A stretch of DNA of 64,000 bases from Eilatimonas milleporae. Lineage in GTDB: Bacteria; Pseudomonadota; Alphaproteobacteria; Sphingomonadales; Kordiimonadaceae. The notes under the pieces are model-generated. The model made no database searches. It was not told the origin of the DNA and saw nothing but the letters and a program-made list of their open reading frames with translations. A program made the position numbers and the translations under genes. Shown here one piece after another: positions 1 to 8,115 of the stretch; within the stretch, counting starts at the first letter, position 1; every line of letters starts with the position of its first letter. Location of the stretch: NCBI RefSeq assembly GCF_003688555.1, contig NZ_REFR01000002.1, positions 1-64,000 on the forward strand, written 5' to 3'.

Positions 1-91
1 GCTCAAATCAAAACGCGCCATCATCCAACTCCTTCAAGGAGCTTGAAGCACAACCCACTCTATTTGGGAACCCTGTTTATGGGTACACTGC
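1..91. other. Window edge, no gene seen
   Basis: This short stretch lies downstream of the minus-strand Trm112-like gene. It holds a small CTCC...GGAG inverted repeat near position 30 that could be part of a weak terminator, but nothing convincing. No reading frame is recognisable. Confidence 0.4.
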
Positions 92-319
92 CTAGTCCGC
101 GCGCAGGTCGCGGGCCTCATCCACCAGTAGGATCGGGATGCCGTCGCGGATGGGGAAGGCGAGACCGGCCTTTTCGCTGATCAGTTCCTGGGCGCCCGCG
201 TCATAGGACAGCGTGGTGTGGGTCAGCGGACAGACCAGTTTTTCCAGAAGCCTGGGGTCGGTGCTGCCGCGCTTGCGGGGGATGCCGGTTTCGGTGGCCG
301 CGTCTGTTGTCGTCCGCAT
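92..319 (-). CDS. Trm112/UPF0434-family small protein
   Basis: This 75-residue protein has the Trm112-like core LLEKLVCP, followed by a [11 protein letters not shown] segment typical of the YcaR/UPF0434 family. Family members are small and often zinc-binding; some act as partners of methyltransferases. The usual CPxC zinc motif is incomplete here: the first Cys is present but the second position is Thr (CPLTH), so metal binding may be lost. I chose the ATG at 319 because an upstream in-frame start at 382 would overlap the LON-domain gene. It is the last gene of a three-gene minus-strand operon (thioredoxin/TPR, LON-domain, this gene). The role in this organism is not known. Confidence 0.8.
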   Translation of the reverse strand: MRTTTDAATETGIPRKRGSTDPRLLEKLVCPLTHTTLSYDAGAQELISEKAGLAFPIRDGIPILLVDEARDLRAD

Positions 320-353
320 GTGTCGATATGGACCCTGTGATGTGGGGGACGGG

Positions 354-1073
354 TCAGTTGACCGGTGCCGGGCCGTCCTCATCGCTGTCGGACGTTACAC
401 CCTCGCCGAGGGCCGAGCCGAAGGTTTCCATGGTCAGCAGGGCGCTGAGCATTTCGCCTCGGTCCGCCAGGCTGCCGGCTTCCAGCAGGGCCTGTTTTTC
501 GGCGGACGCGACCGGCAGGATCATCGACAGCGTGTTGACCAGAACGGCATCGGGCGATTGGGCGATGGCGTCGAAGTCCGCTTCCAGCCCTTTCTGGTCC
601 AGATAGGCCTTCAGATGCGCCAGCAGTCGGTCGCGGGCCACGCCGTCACGCGCCGGCGGTTCGATCTGGTCCTCCGTGAACGCGGACCAGTCGGCATTGA
701 CCTGCCGGTAGGGCGTGGTGGCGGACAATTCCTCGATAATGCGGAAGCGACTGATCCCTTTCAGCGCGATCAGAAAACGCCCGTCCGGCGTTTCGCTGCA
801 TTCCTCGATCCGGCCGACCCCGCCGATGTCATACAGGCAGGGCGTGGTGCCGCCCGTCTGTTCGCGCGGCTGGATCATGCCGATCAGTTTTGTGCCGGTC
901 AGCGCATCGCGCACCATGGCCAGATAGCGCGGCTCGAAAATATTCAGCGGCAGTGTGTTGCCGGGCAGGAGAATGGCACCGGTCAGCGGAAAAACGGGAA
1001 TGACGCTGGGCATGGCAAAGGGATCATAGGCGTCCTCGCGGCTGTGATCCATATCGCCGTCATCCTGCATCAT
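354..1073 (-). CDS. LON peptidase substrate-binding domain protein
   Basis: This 239-residue protein consists essentially of the LON N-terminal substrate-binding domain. The signature [15 protein letters not shown] leads into [11 protein letters not shown], with the later [13 protein letters not shown] strand. There is no AAA+ ATPase or serine-lysine protease domain, so it is not a Lon protease but one of the stand-alone LON-domain proteins common in alphaproteobacteria; their function is poorly defined. The ATG at 1073 follows an AAGGGG ribosome-binding site; an upstream in-frame ATG at 1109 has weaker support. It lies 94 bp downstream of the thioredoxin/TPR gene and 34 bp upstream of the Trm112-like gene, in the same direction. 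Confidence 0.88.
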   Translation of the reverse strand: MMQDDGDMDHSREDAYDPFAMPSVIPVFPLTGAILLPGNTLPLNIFEPRYLAMVRDALTGTKLIGMIQPREQTGGTTPCLYDIGGVGRIEECSETPDGRFLIALKGISRFRIIEELSATTPYRQVNADWSAFTEDQIEPPARDGVARDRLLAHLKAYLDQKGLEADFDAIAQSPDAVLVNTLSMILPVASAEKQALLEAGSLADRGEMLSALLTMETFGSALGEGVTSDSDEDGPAPVN

Positions 1074-1167
1074 GTGCGCCCCTTTTCCCTTGTTTCCCCC
1101 GGACAGCATAGCAGATAGACCGATTTGGCCTCATGACCAATATTGCCATGCTGCCCGCTGTCGCCCG

Positions 1168-2136
1168 TCAACTGAACAGGATCGAGGACAGGCGCCGCCG
1201 GTATTTGAGCGTGAAGGGGTCGGTCGGTCCGGCGGCCTCGAACAGTTTGAGAAGCTGTTCGCGGGCCTTGCCGTCCTGCCATTCGCGGTCGCGCAGGATG
1301 ATGGCAAGCAGCTGTTCCGCCGCCGCCGGGGCATCGCCCCGGCCCTGATAGGCCAGCGCCAGGTCGAACCGGGTGTCCATGTCGTCGGGGGTTTCGGCGA
1401 TACGGGCCTCAAGCGCGCCGGCGTCGCCCGCATCCGAGGCCTCCGCCGCCAGGGCAAGGGTGGTGCGCACCCTGTCGAAGCGCTGTTTCAAATCAGGTTT
1501 GGCCAGGGCGTTTTTGACGATGTCGTCGCTGCCGGCGGCCGCATCGAGCGTGTCGATCACCGACTGTGCCTGATCGCTTTGGCCCAGGGCCAGGGAGGCT
1601 TCGGCCAGGCCGACAAGGGCCTGCGGATGACCGGGCTGATGCTGAAGGATCTGCTGATAGATCCGCGCGGCCTGCATCGGCTCGCCGCCGGTGAGCGATT
1701 CGTCGGCCTGCGCCAGCGCGGCCTCCAGCGGATCGTCGTCACTGGCGCCCGTGGCTTTCAATATCTGGTCGAGAAATTCTTTCAGCTGTGCCGGCGGCAG
1801 CGGCCCCTGAAAACCGTGCACCGGCTGTCCCCGGAAAAAGACAAAGACGCTGGGTACGGTCTGCACGCGCAGTTGCGCCGCCAGCGACTGGCTTTTGTCC
1901 ATGTCCATCTTGACCAGTGCGACCTTGCCGCGCGTATCGCGCACGGCCCCTTCCAGCACCGGGAGAAACTGTTTGCACACATCGGACAGCGCCATCTGGA
2001 AACAGACCAGAACGGGCTGGCTGTCCGATGCCTCGATCACGTCGGCCATGAAGCCGGCTTCACTGCTGTCCTTGATCATGTCGTCCGCCGCGCCGTCTGT
2101 CCGGCCCGCACTGTCGCCGACGAGAAAATCTGTCAT
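1168..2136 (-). CDS. YbbN/CnoX-like thioredoxin with TPR region
   Basis: The 322-residue protein has an N-terminal thioredoxin fold (about residues 25-135) and a C-terminal alpha-helical TPR-like region (about 150-320). In the active-site position it has S-D-V-C within ALSDVCKQF instead of WCGPC, so the first redox Cys is missing. E. coli YbbN also has an SxxC site, and that protein works as a redox-linked holdase passing clients to GroEL. A similar co-chaperone role is likely here. The cis-proline region VQTVPSVFVF is preserved. It is the first gene of the operon with the LON-domain and Trm112-like genes. Confidence 0.85.
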   Translation of the reverse strand: MTDFLVGDSAGRTDGAADDMIKDSSEAGFMADVIEASDSQPVLVCFQMALSDVCKQFLPVLEGAVRDTRGKVALVKMDMDKSQSLAAQLRVQTVPSVFVFFRGQPVHGFQGPLPPAQLKEFLDQILKATGASDDDPLEAALAQADESLTGGEPMQAARIYQQILQHQPGHPQALVGLAEASLALGQSDQAQSVIDTLDAAAGSDDIVKNALAKPDLKQRFDRVRTTLALAAEASDAGDAGALEARIAETPDDMDTRFDLALAYQGRGDAPAAAEQLLAIILRDREWQDGKAREQLLKLFEAAGPTDPFTLKYRRRLSSILFS

Positions 2137-2337
2137 CTGTCTGTTCGGTCCCTGTTTCTGGCTGATGCTGTTTTTCGCAAAGGCATCTGCCCCGCACTTC
2201 CTGTCACGGCCGGGCGGGGCAGGTGCCGCCGCGAACCGTGGTTCGGACCATAGGCATATGCACGGGCTTTTGCCAGCCCCGGTTTTTCAGGTCAATCCTC
2301 GGGCGATGCTCGCGGCCGTTTCACAAGGACTTAAGTT

Positions 2338-2892
2338 TCAAGGGGATACCGTGTCGTCCTGAAGGGCCATGATGCGCGGGATGTGGCCGCAGGCCCGGAT
2401 AAAGGCGGTGAAACCGTCGCGGTTGACCGACATGGTGGCGGCATTGTGCAGGGGGTGGAAATTCAGCACATCCCCCGTCATCAGCCGCACGTCCAGAATC
2501 AGTGCAAACGGCGGCATGGCTGCCCCGTCCACCTGTGCGTTGATCAGGGCAAAGGGTGTCACGGCGCCGGGCACGATGCCCAGATGGTCGCGCAGATTGT
2601 CGGCGCTGGCAAAGGACAGGCGGCCAAGACCCAGGGTGTCCGCCACCCGTTTCAGATCGACCGGGCGGCTTTCTTCCGCCACGATCAGGGCGCGCCGCTT
2701 TTTCTTGTCGCGCACATAAAGGCATTTGGCATGCAGGCCGGGCAGGTCGCCGCGCAGGCGCGCGGCCTCCGCCACCGTGAAGACGGGCGGGTGGCGATGG
2801 GTCCGGGTGGCGATCCCGTGCCGGTCCAGAAAGGCGCGCAAGGGACCCTCGATATCGGGAATGCCGGTTTCCTGAGGGCCATGTGTCTGCAT
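2338..2892 (-). CDS. ProX/YbaK-type aminoacyl-tRNA deacylase
   Basis: A 184-residue single-domain protein of the YbaK/ProRS-editing superfamily, closest in pattern to ProX, which clears Ala mischarged on tRNA-Pro. Visible motifs are HPPVFTVAEAARLRGDLPG, LYVRDKKKR (the substrate-site lysines), GAVTPFALIN and NFHPLHNAATMSV. It stands alone without a tRNA synthetase body, so it would act in trans in the cytoplasm. The ATG at 2892 gives the usual N-terminus; an upstream in-frame start at 2985 would add about 31 residues that look non-native. No operon partner is obvious. Confidence 0.85.
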   Translation of the reverse strand: MQTHGPQETGIPDIEGPLRAFLDRHGIATRTHRHPPVFTVAEAARLRGDLPGLHAKCLYVRDKKKRRALIVAEESRPVDLKRVADTLGLGRLSFASADNLRDHLGIVPGAVTPFALINAQVDGAAMPPFALILDVRLMTGDVLNFHPLHNAATMSVNRDGFTAFIRACGHIPRIMALQDDTVSP

Positions 2893-3052
2893 GACAGGGA
2901 CTTTAGCGTACCATGGCGGCCGATCAAGCGCCGCGATCAGGCTCGCGCGCGGGCCGGCGGGGACGCATGAAAAAACCTGTTGCAAAGCGGAGCGCGATTT
3001 GTATTATCGCGCCTCACGAACGGCGGTGCCGTTCCCCCTTTACGCGTTTCGA

Positions 3053-3127
3053 GCGGGCGTAGCTCAGGGGTAGAGCACAACCTTGCCAAGGTTGGGGTCG
3101 TGAGTTCGAATCTCATCGCCCGCTCCA
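3053..3127 (+). tRNA. tRNA-Gly (GCC anticodon)
   Basis: The 75-nt sequence folds into a full cloverleaf. The acceptor stem is GCGGGCG/CGCCCGC, the D arm contains GCTCAGGGGTAGAGC, the anticodon stem CAACC/GGTTG encloses loop TTGCCAA, and the T arm contains GTTCGAATC. The anticodon GCC reads Gly codons GGC/GGT. The 3' CCA is encoded. AT-rich DNA starts directly after it, which makes the tRNA 3' end a likely integration point. A small hairpin (ATCTCC/GGAGGT, 3161-3177) downstream could be its terminator, but its T-run is poor. Confidence 0.97.
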
Positions 3128-3861
3128 TATAAATTCATTACAAATCAGTGAACCAAATGGATCTCCTTTCCGGAGGTCTTTGTCGTTTGATACGGTTGAT
3201 GCCGGAGCTTTGTGGAGTTTTATTTTTTACAAAGAACAGTTCGGGTAGATTGGTAATTTTTTATGATGAATGATAAATATTATAGTAATATATAATAGAA
3301 ATAGTGATATTTCTAATATAATATCAATATTGTTCAGTATCATTTTTTGGAATTTTAATGAGATCTAATTTATTTATTTTTACACAAATAATACCAAGGT
3401 ATATGAAGACGGATTATAGGTACGGTGAGTTCCCTTATTGGGGGAAATTCAGTACGACTTACTGATGAGATGCCCACTCGGATGTTTGCGCCGAAAAACC
3501 GCATACTCTATTCGGCAACACTAAATATCTATCGCGTTTCATCTTCTTAAGCGCCTCAGCTTAAACTCTACCGTCTCTAGTGCTGTCATAGCGATGTACT
3601 AAGAGGTAGTGCGAATGGGCCTTACGAAGGAATCCTGATTAGAGACAAGGATAGATATCCTTTGATACAATCATAATTGTATATCCTCTGAGAGTATATC
3701 TGGGGGCTCCTTCTTTAGTGTATCACAATAATCATGTTGAAATTTATGCTGGTTTAAAGCTGCTCATTTAATACACTCTTGGCAGCATAAAAAACCGCTT
3801 AGGTTGACATATCTCTGTTTTTGTGGAGGTTAAAAGTCTTACAAATACGGAGAAGGTGACA
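3128..3861. other. AT-rich non-coding stretch after tRNA-Gly
   Basis: About 730 bases between the tRNA and the nuclease-like gene are strongly AT-rich, very unlike the flanking chromosome. I see no reading frame with protein-like content, no integrase fragment and no copy of the tRNA 3' end. It contains several short AT-rich inverted repeats, such as AGAAATA/TATTTCT around 3298-3315. The composition and position suggest horizontally acquired DNA or a decayed island. Confidence 0.5.
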
Positions 3862-5199
3862 ATGCAACGGGCAATCACAGGTTTGGAGCTTATCCAAGGG
3901 GAAACCGCGAGGTTGATACCTGTGGCTTCCGAAAAAGCGCTAGAGGGCCGGGCAACATCTATTCTATTGGCGACGCTTGCGGTTGTTGAGAATTTTGCTG
4001 CTGCAATCCTGAGGACAGTTGGTCAGAGAGTTGGTTCTAGGGCATCAATACAATGCTTTACTGAGGTCGTTCTGTCGCAGGATGGAGACCAAAAAGACCG
4101 ACCGGACGGGCTTATCGTTGTGACCGTGGGCAAGCGCACATGGTCTGCTCTCATTGAGTCGAAGATTGGTAATGCTGTTATAGATGCCGAACAGATACAG
4201 CGCTATTTGGCACTGGCCCGTCAGCATAAAATCGATGCGGTTATAACTATCTCTAACCAGTTTGCCGCTTTACCGACCCACCACCCAATCAAAGTGCCGA
4301 AGACTGCAACACGTACGGTGAAGCTGTTCCACTGGTCGTGGACTTCCTTATTGACGCAGGCTGTCTATCAAATAGATGTCGAGCAGGATATTGATCCAGA
4401 GCAGCGGTACATTCTCCAAGAATTCTGTCGCTACTTTTCGCATGCATCATCTGGGGTGAAGACTTTTGATGCTATGAACAAAGAGTGGCGGGAAGTCTGT
4501 CTGACGGTGAAGAATGGCGGAAAGCTTCTTAAGGCCTCCAATGAGGTCAAGAATACCGTTGGCGCATGGAATCAGGAGCAGCGAGACATTGCTTTACTAC
4601 TGACGCGCGAGCTCAAAGCGCCAGTGTCTGTGAAGCTCAGAAAGTCGCACCGAGATGATCCCGAGCAAAGACTTAAGGACGATTGCGCGGACCTTGTAAA
4701 GACGAATTGCCTCTCAAGCATTTTTGTGATCCCAGATGCAGCAAGTGACCTGACGGTAACTGCAAACCTTGGCTTACGGACCATAACTTGTATGATGGAA
4801 CTTCAGGCTCCTGCAGATAAAAAGAGTACTAAGGCCCGTGTTAACTGGCTGCTCCGGCAGCTTCAAAGGTCATCCGATGGCACCATTCAGGTCGTGGCAA
4901 AGTGGCCAGGGCGTATGCATGATACCGCGACGAGCCTGGAAGTTCTCCGTGTAGACCTCAACGCACTACAATGCGAAAACCAAAGGCTTGCACCATCGCG
5001 CTTCCAAGTGGTTCTTGTGCGCGACCTTGCAGGTAAGTTCTCAGGGGCAAAAACGTTCCTAGACGGTATGAACTTGGCTATCACAGATTTTTATCGAGCC
5101 GCTGGTGAACATTTGAAGCCTTGGACACCCACTGCGCCAAAGATGCCAGTGAAAGATGACAATGTAGAAGAATTTAAACCCAGCGAAGTAAATACATGA
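3862..5199 (+). CDS. PD-(D/E)XK nuclease-like protein, unknown role
   Basis: The 445-residue protein is not a family I can name. Near residue 81 it has a PDG motif followed, 17 residues after the Asp, by the E-S-K of ALIESKIG, and then QIQRYLALAR. This D...ExK...QxxxY layout is the core of PD-(D/E)XK nucleases, with candidate active-site residues D82, E99 and K101. The rest (about 150-445) has no recognised domain. The ATG at 3862 has AAGGTG upstream; an in-frame GTG at 3823 lacks a ribosome-binding site. The gene stands alone in an AT-rich insert beside tRNA-Gly, and its base composition differs from its neighbours. A restriction or defence role is an inference from fold and location; a DNA-repair or uncharacterised housekeeping role is not excluded. 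Confidence 0.65.
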   Translation: MQRAITGLELIQGETARLIPVASEKALEGRATSILLATLAVVENFAAAILRTVGQRVGSRASIQCFTEVVLSQDGDQKDRPDGLIVVTVGKRTWSALIESKIGNAVIDAEQIQRYLALARQHKIDAVITISNQFAALPTHHPIKVPKTATRTVKLFHWSWTSLLTQAVYQIDVEQDIDPEQRYILQEFCRYFSHASSGVKTFDAMNKEWREVCLTVKNGGKLLKASNEVKNTVGAWNQEQRDIALLLTRELKAPVSVKLRKSHRDDPEQRLKDDCADLVKTNCLSSIFVIPDAASDLTVTANLGLRTITCMMELQAPADKKSTKARVNWLLRQLQRSSDGTIQVVAKWPGRMHDTATSLEVLRVDLNALQCENQRLAPSRFQVVLVRDLAGKFSGAKTFLDGMNLAITDFYRAAGEHLKPWTPTAPKMPVKDDNVEEFKPSEVNT

Positions 5200-5692
5200 A
5201 AGTGGAATTTAGTCTTGGACCGTAAGATCGATAGTTAGAGAGTGAATTGAACGATATATTCGATAAAAAGCTGTGAAGTATTTTTGCCAATTTAAAGAAA
5301 TTTTTTTGATTTCACCTACGAAAACTACAGAGTATCAGCTTAAAACACTTTTTTTGTTTGTATGAATTGCACGAGCGCTGCGAGGTAATTCCATTTCATT
5401 CTCAAAATTTTATTCATCCGAAACACCGTCTGTAATGCTTTGGTGCTTCCGACCCGCATGCCGGTTTCCCGCCTATGCTTTACACATGCCGCCATGACAG
5501 GGGCCATACGGAAATCCGGCTGACTGATTGGTCAGTCACCGTGTTCCCAAAAAAGGGCGCTGTCGTACGGTCGTCCCATGATTTTCACCGGGGGACGGCC
5601 TGTTGCCTTGCCGGTGCCGCCACCCTGATCTATCTGTTTATTCGTATAAAAATCAATCCGTTACGCATGCCTTTACACGCAGGGAGGATGGC
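5200..5692. other. Intergenic region at the right edge of the AT-rich insert
   Basis: The first 220 bases are AT-rich like the preceding gene, then the composition returns to the normal GC-rich level around 5420-5460. The second half holds a TetR-operator-like inverted repeat at 5521-5538 and the leader of the amine oxidase gene. No reading frame is convincing, and I find no repeat of the tRNA 3' end that would mark an attachment site. Confidence 0.45.
5521..5538. promoter_or_regulatory. TetR-operator-like inverted repeat
   Basis: TGACTGATTGGTCAGTCA is a perfect 7-bp inverted repeat with a 4-bp centre, about 155 bases upstream of the amine oxidase start. Its half-sites are the same as those of the palindrome before the GST gene (7181-7194). 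Half-sites of this kind are common for TetR-family repressors. No TetR gene is present in the window, so the regulator is unknown. Confidence 0.5.
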
Positions 5693-7108
5693 ATGACCCT
5701 ATCCCGACGCCGTTTTCTCGCCACCGGCGGTGCGGCCACCGTCATGGCCGGGCTGACGGCCTGCGCAAAAGACGGAGCCGCTGCGGTTGATGCCGTCCCC
5801 GTTTCTGTTCCCGTCTCCGTTCCCGTCTCTGTCCCCAGGGGCGGGCATATTGTCGTCGTCGGTGCCGGTTTTGCCGGTATCGGCGCTGCCGAGCGGCTGC
5901 TTGCGGCGGGGTATAGCGTCGATGTTGTCGACGCCCGTGCGCGGGCCGGCGGGCGGGCGCATTCGGTTTCGCTGGGCGGGTTTCCCGCCGACCTGGGGGC
6001 GAACTGGCTTCGCCTAGGCGACAATGCCCTGCTGCCGGTGGCGGAAGAACTGGGGCTGATCGGCGGCGGGGCGACCGACTTTGGCGCCGTAACGGCCATT
6101 CACGGCGGCCGGCGCCACCCGGTTTCGACCGGCGATCTTTATGACCGCGTGCGGGTGCCCGCGTCATACAGGGATTACGAGGCCAATGACCGCAATGGGG
6201 ACCCGTCCGGGGGACGCGCGCCGCTGCCCAGTATGGCCGCCCTGCTGGATGGCCGCCTGCCGGTCGACAGCGTTGCCGGGTGCGTGGCACGCCGCCTGAT
6301 CGAAAGCGAATATGCCACGGAACTGGGCACCCTGTCGGGCAGCATATGGTTCAAGGAAGACCCCGACACCGGATCGTCCGGCCCGGCCGAGCCGACAGTT
6401 GCCGGCGGGATGCAGGCCCTGCTTGACGCTTTGATCCGGCGCGCAAAACCCAGCCTTGGCGAAAGGGTCCTGGCGGTCAGGCGGGTGGCGGACGGCGTTG
6501 TCGTCACAACCGACAGACGGACGATCCCGGCGGACGCCGCCATCGTGACGGCGTCGATCGGCGTCCTCAAATCGGGTGCGATCGCCCTTGAGCCCGGATT
6601 GCCGGCCGGCCACCGGCGCGCCCTGGACGCCATGGATATGGGCAGTTTCACCAAGCTGTGGATCCGCTATCCGTCCGTGACCTGGCCGGCGGGCACAACA
6701 ATGACGCTTTTGTGCGACACAGCGGCCCTGCTTGCGATTGTCGACTTTTCACGGTCGCACGGCGCGCCCGTGTTTATGGGATATGCCGTCGGCCGGCATG
6801 GGCGCGACTGGGAGGGGTTTTCCGACGAAGAGGCGCAAGGCCTGTTCCACAGGGCGTTACAGGATCAGCTGGGCCTGTCGCTGTCGGCGCCGACCGGTTT
6901 CACCATGAGCCGCTGGAGCCGGGACCCGTTCGTGGGCGGGGCCTATATGTATCCCAATTCCCTGTACCGTCACGGCGACACCATCACGTTGAGGCAGCCG
7001 GTGGCGGGCCGCATCCTGCTGGCCGGGGAAGCCCTGGCCGAGCCGTCCGGCTATGTGGACACGGCCTGGCGGGACGGACGCCGTGCCGCCGACTTGCTGA
7101 TCGGCTGA
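5693..7108 (+). CDS. Tat-exported flavin amine oxidase-like protein
   Basis: The 471-residue protein begins with a twin-arginine signal (SRRRFLATGG) that ends in a lipobox-like LTAC, suggesting export in folded form, perhaps as a lipoprotein. The FAD-binding motif VVVGAGFAGIGAAERLL is followed by the GGR motif, and the C-terminal flavin motif RILLAGEAL...GYVDTAWRDG is present. This is the flavin monoamine oxidase/polyamine oxidase family; the substrate cannot be told. A short VPVS repeat lies just after the signal. The start at 5693 follows AGGGAGG. Its leader carries an inverted repeat shared with the GST gene, so the two may be co-regulated. Confidence 0.85.
   Translation: MTLSRRRFLATGGAATVMAGLTACAKDGAAAVDAVPVSVPVSVPVSVPRGGHIVVVGAGFAGIGAAERLLAAGYSVDVVDARARAGGRAHSVSLGGFPADLGANWLRLGDNALLPVAEELGLIGGGATDFGAVTAIHGGRRHPVSTGDLYDRVRVPASYRDYEANDRNGDPSGGRAPLPSMAALLDGRLPVDSVAGCVARRLIESEYATELGTLSGSIWFKEDPDTGSSGPAEPTVAGGMQALLDALIRRAKPSLGERVLAVRRVADGVVVTTDRRTIPADAAIVTASIGVLKSGAIALEPGLPAGHRRALDAMDMGSFTKLWIRYPSVTWPAGTTMTLLCDTAALLAIVDFSRSHGAPVFMGYAVGRHGRDWEGFSDEEAQGLFHRALQDQLGLSLSAPTGFTMSRWSRDPFVGGAYMYPNSLYRHGDTITLRQPVAGRILLAGEALAEPSGYVDTAWRDGRRAADLLIG
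5795..5836 (+). repeat. 12-bp tandem repeat coding VPVS units
   Basis: Three 12-bp units of the form GTYCCCGTYTCY plus half a unit encode V-P-V-S repeats in the linker between the export signal and the FAD domain of the amine oxidase. The spacing is in frame, so copy number can change without breaking the gene. Confidence 0.75.
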
Positions 7109-7180
7109 GGCGGACGGTACCGCTGTTTGCCCGGCTCATGCCGGGTCGGTCCCTGTTGGACCGCCCATAGGAAAAGCGCT

Positions 7181-7194
7181 TGACTGATCAGTCA
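7181..7194. promoter_or_regulatory. TetR-operator-like palindrome before GST
   Basis: TGACTGATCAGTCA is a perfect 14-bp palindrome about 70 bases upstream of the GST start. Its half-sites TGACTGA/TCAGTCA match those of the inverted repeat before the amine oxidase gene; the only difference is the absent 4-bp centre. It likely binds a dimeric TetR-type repressor encoded elsewhere. Confidence 0.55.
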
Positions 7195-7265
7195 GTCGGT
7201 TTCTTGATGACAGGCTCCATTGCCGAGGCCGACCGGCCTGCATGCACCAGCGAAAGGAAAGCGCC

Positions 7266-7874
7266 ATGAAACTGCACCACCTGAATGCTTCGCGCTCACA
7301 AAGAATAGTGTGGCTTCTGGAAGAGCTGGGTGTGGAGTATGCGCTTGTCCGCTACAATCGCGATCCGCAGACGCGGCTGGCGCCCGACAGCCTGCGGGAC
7401 ATTCACCCGATGGGAAAAGCACCGCTTTTGGAAAGCGACGGCCATGTGATCGCCGAATCCGGCGCGATCGCCCAGCATCTTCTTGAAAAATTCGATGACG
7501 GGCACCGCCTTCATCCCGCGCCGGGCACGCCCGGTCATACCCTGTATCTGGAATGGATGCATGCGGCCGAAGGGGCGCCCTTCCTGCCGGGCCTGTTTCT
7601 GGGGTATCTGGCCATGTCGGGGCTGGGCGACCACGGTCTTGGCGACTATCTGCGTCAGGAGAAGGAAAAGGCGTCGCGGTGCATCGAAGACCATCTGAAG
7701 GACCATGCCTATTTTGCCGGCGATGCGTTCAGCGCCGCCGACTGCATGATGGGTTTTCAGATCAAACTGGCGGCGGAGGCGGGGAATTTGGCCGACGGGT
7801 CGGCCACGCTGGACTGGTTCAACCGTGTTTCCGAGCGCCCCGCTTATCACCGGACGCTTGGGGTCGGTGTTTAG
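7266..7874 (+). CDS. Glutathione S-transferase family protein
   Basis: A 202-residue soluble GST. The N-terminal thioredoxin-like domain shows the likely catalytic Ser in NASRSQRIVWLLEELG, the cis-Pro site GKAPLLE and the glutathione-binding ESGAI. The helical C-terminal domain contains FSAADCMMGFQ, matching the N-capping-box region. GSTs conjugate glutathione to electrophiles or reduce peroxides; the substrate is unknown. The start at 7266 has AAGGAAAG upstream. It may respond to the same regulator as the amine oxidase gene, which can produce reactive aldehydes and peroxide. Confidence 0.88.
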   Translation: MKLHHLNASRSQRIVWLLEELGVEYALVRYNRDPQTRLAPDSLRDIHPMGKAPLLESDGHVIAESGAIAQHLLEKFDDGHRLHPAPGTPGHTLYLEWMHAAEGAPFLPGLFLGYLAMSGLGDHGLGDYLRQEKEKASRCIEDHLKDHAYFAGDAFSAADCMMGFQIKLAAEAGNLADGSATLDWFNRVSERPAYHRTLGVGV

Positions 7875-7947
7875 GTTTGTTTTGAGGGGGGTGTTTGGTT
7901 TTTGATTTGTAGAGACTGGTTGCCTTTTTTCTGATTTTTATCGGGTA

Positions 7948-8034
7948 GGGCTTGGCCATCCCTCTCCCCCACCCGGCCACCCACGGGATCGTATGCTATG
8001 GGTGGCCGGGTGGGGGAGAGGGATGGCCAAGCCC
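7948..8034. repeat. 36-bp perfect inverted repeat
   Basis: Arms 7948-7983 and 7999-8034 are perfect reverse complements over 36 bp with a 15-nt loop. The element lies between the convergent GST and vWA genes and would form a very stable hairpin on either transcript. It may be a bidirectional terminator, but its length and perfection are more like a small dispersed palindromic element or MITE. There is no classical T-run directly next to it. Confidence 0.85.
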
Positions 8035-8061
8035 TTCAAACAATCAAGCCCTTCAAACAAT
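8028..8061 (+). repeat. 17-bp direct tandem duplication
   Basis: CAAGCCCTTCAAACAAT occurs twice back to back, overlapping the end of the 36-bp inverted repeat arm. It looks like a slippage or insertion-related duplication at the edge of the palindrome. Confidence 0.8.
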
Positions 8062-8115
8062 AACGTGACGACGCCCAGGGTCATTCCCGGCAAAACGCGC
8101 GTCGCGCGTCCCTTT

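Noticed and set aside
3053-5199. Prophage or integrative element with an integrase
   Set aside because: The AT-rich region beside tRNA-Gly shows no integrase, no phage genes and no copy of the tRNA 3' end to serve as an attachment site.
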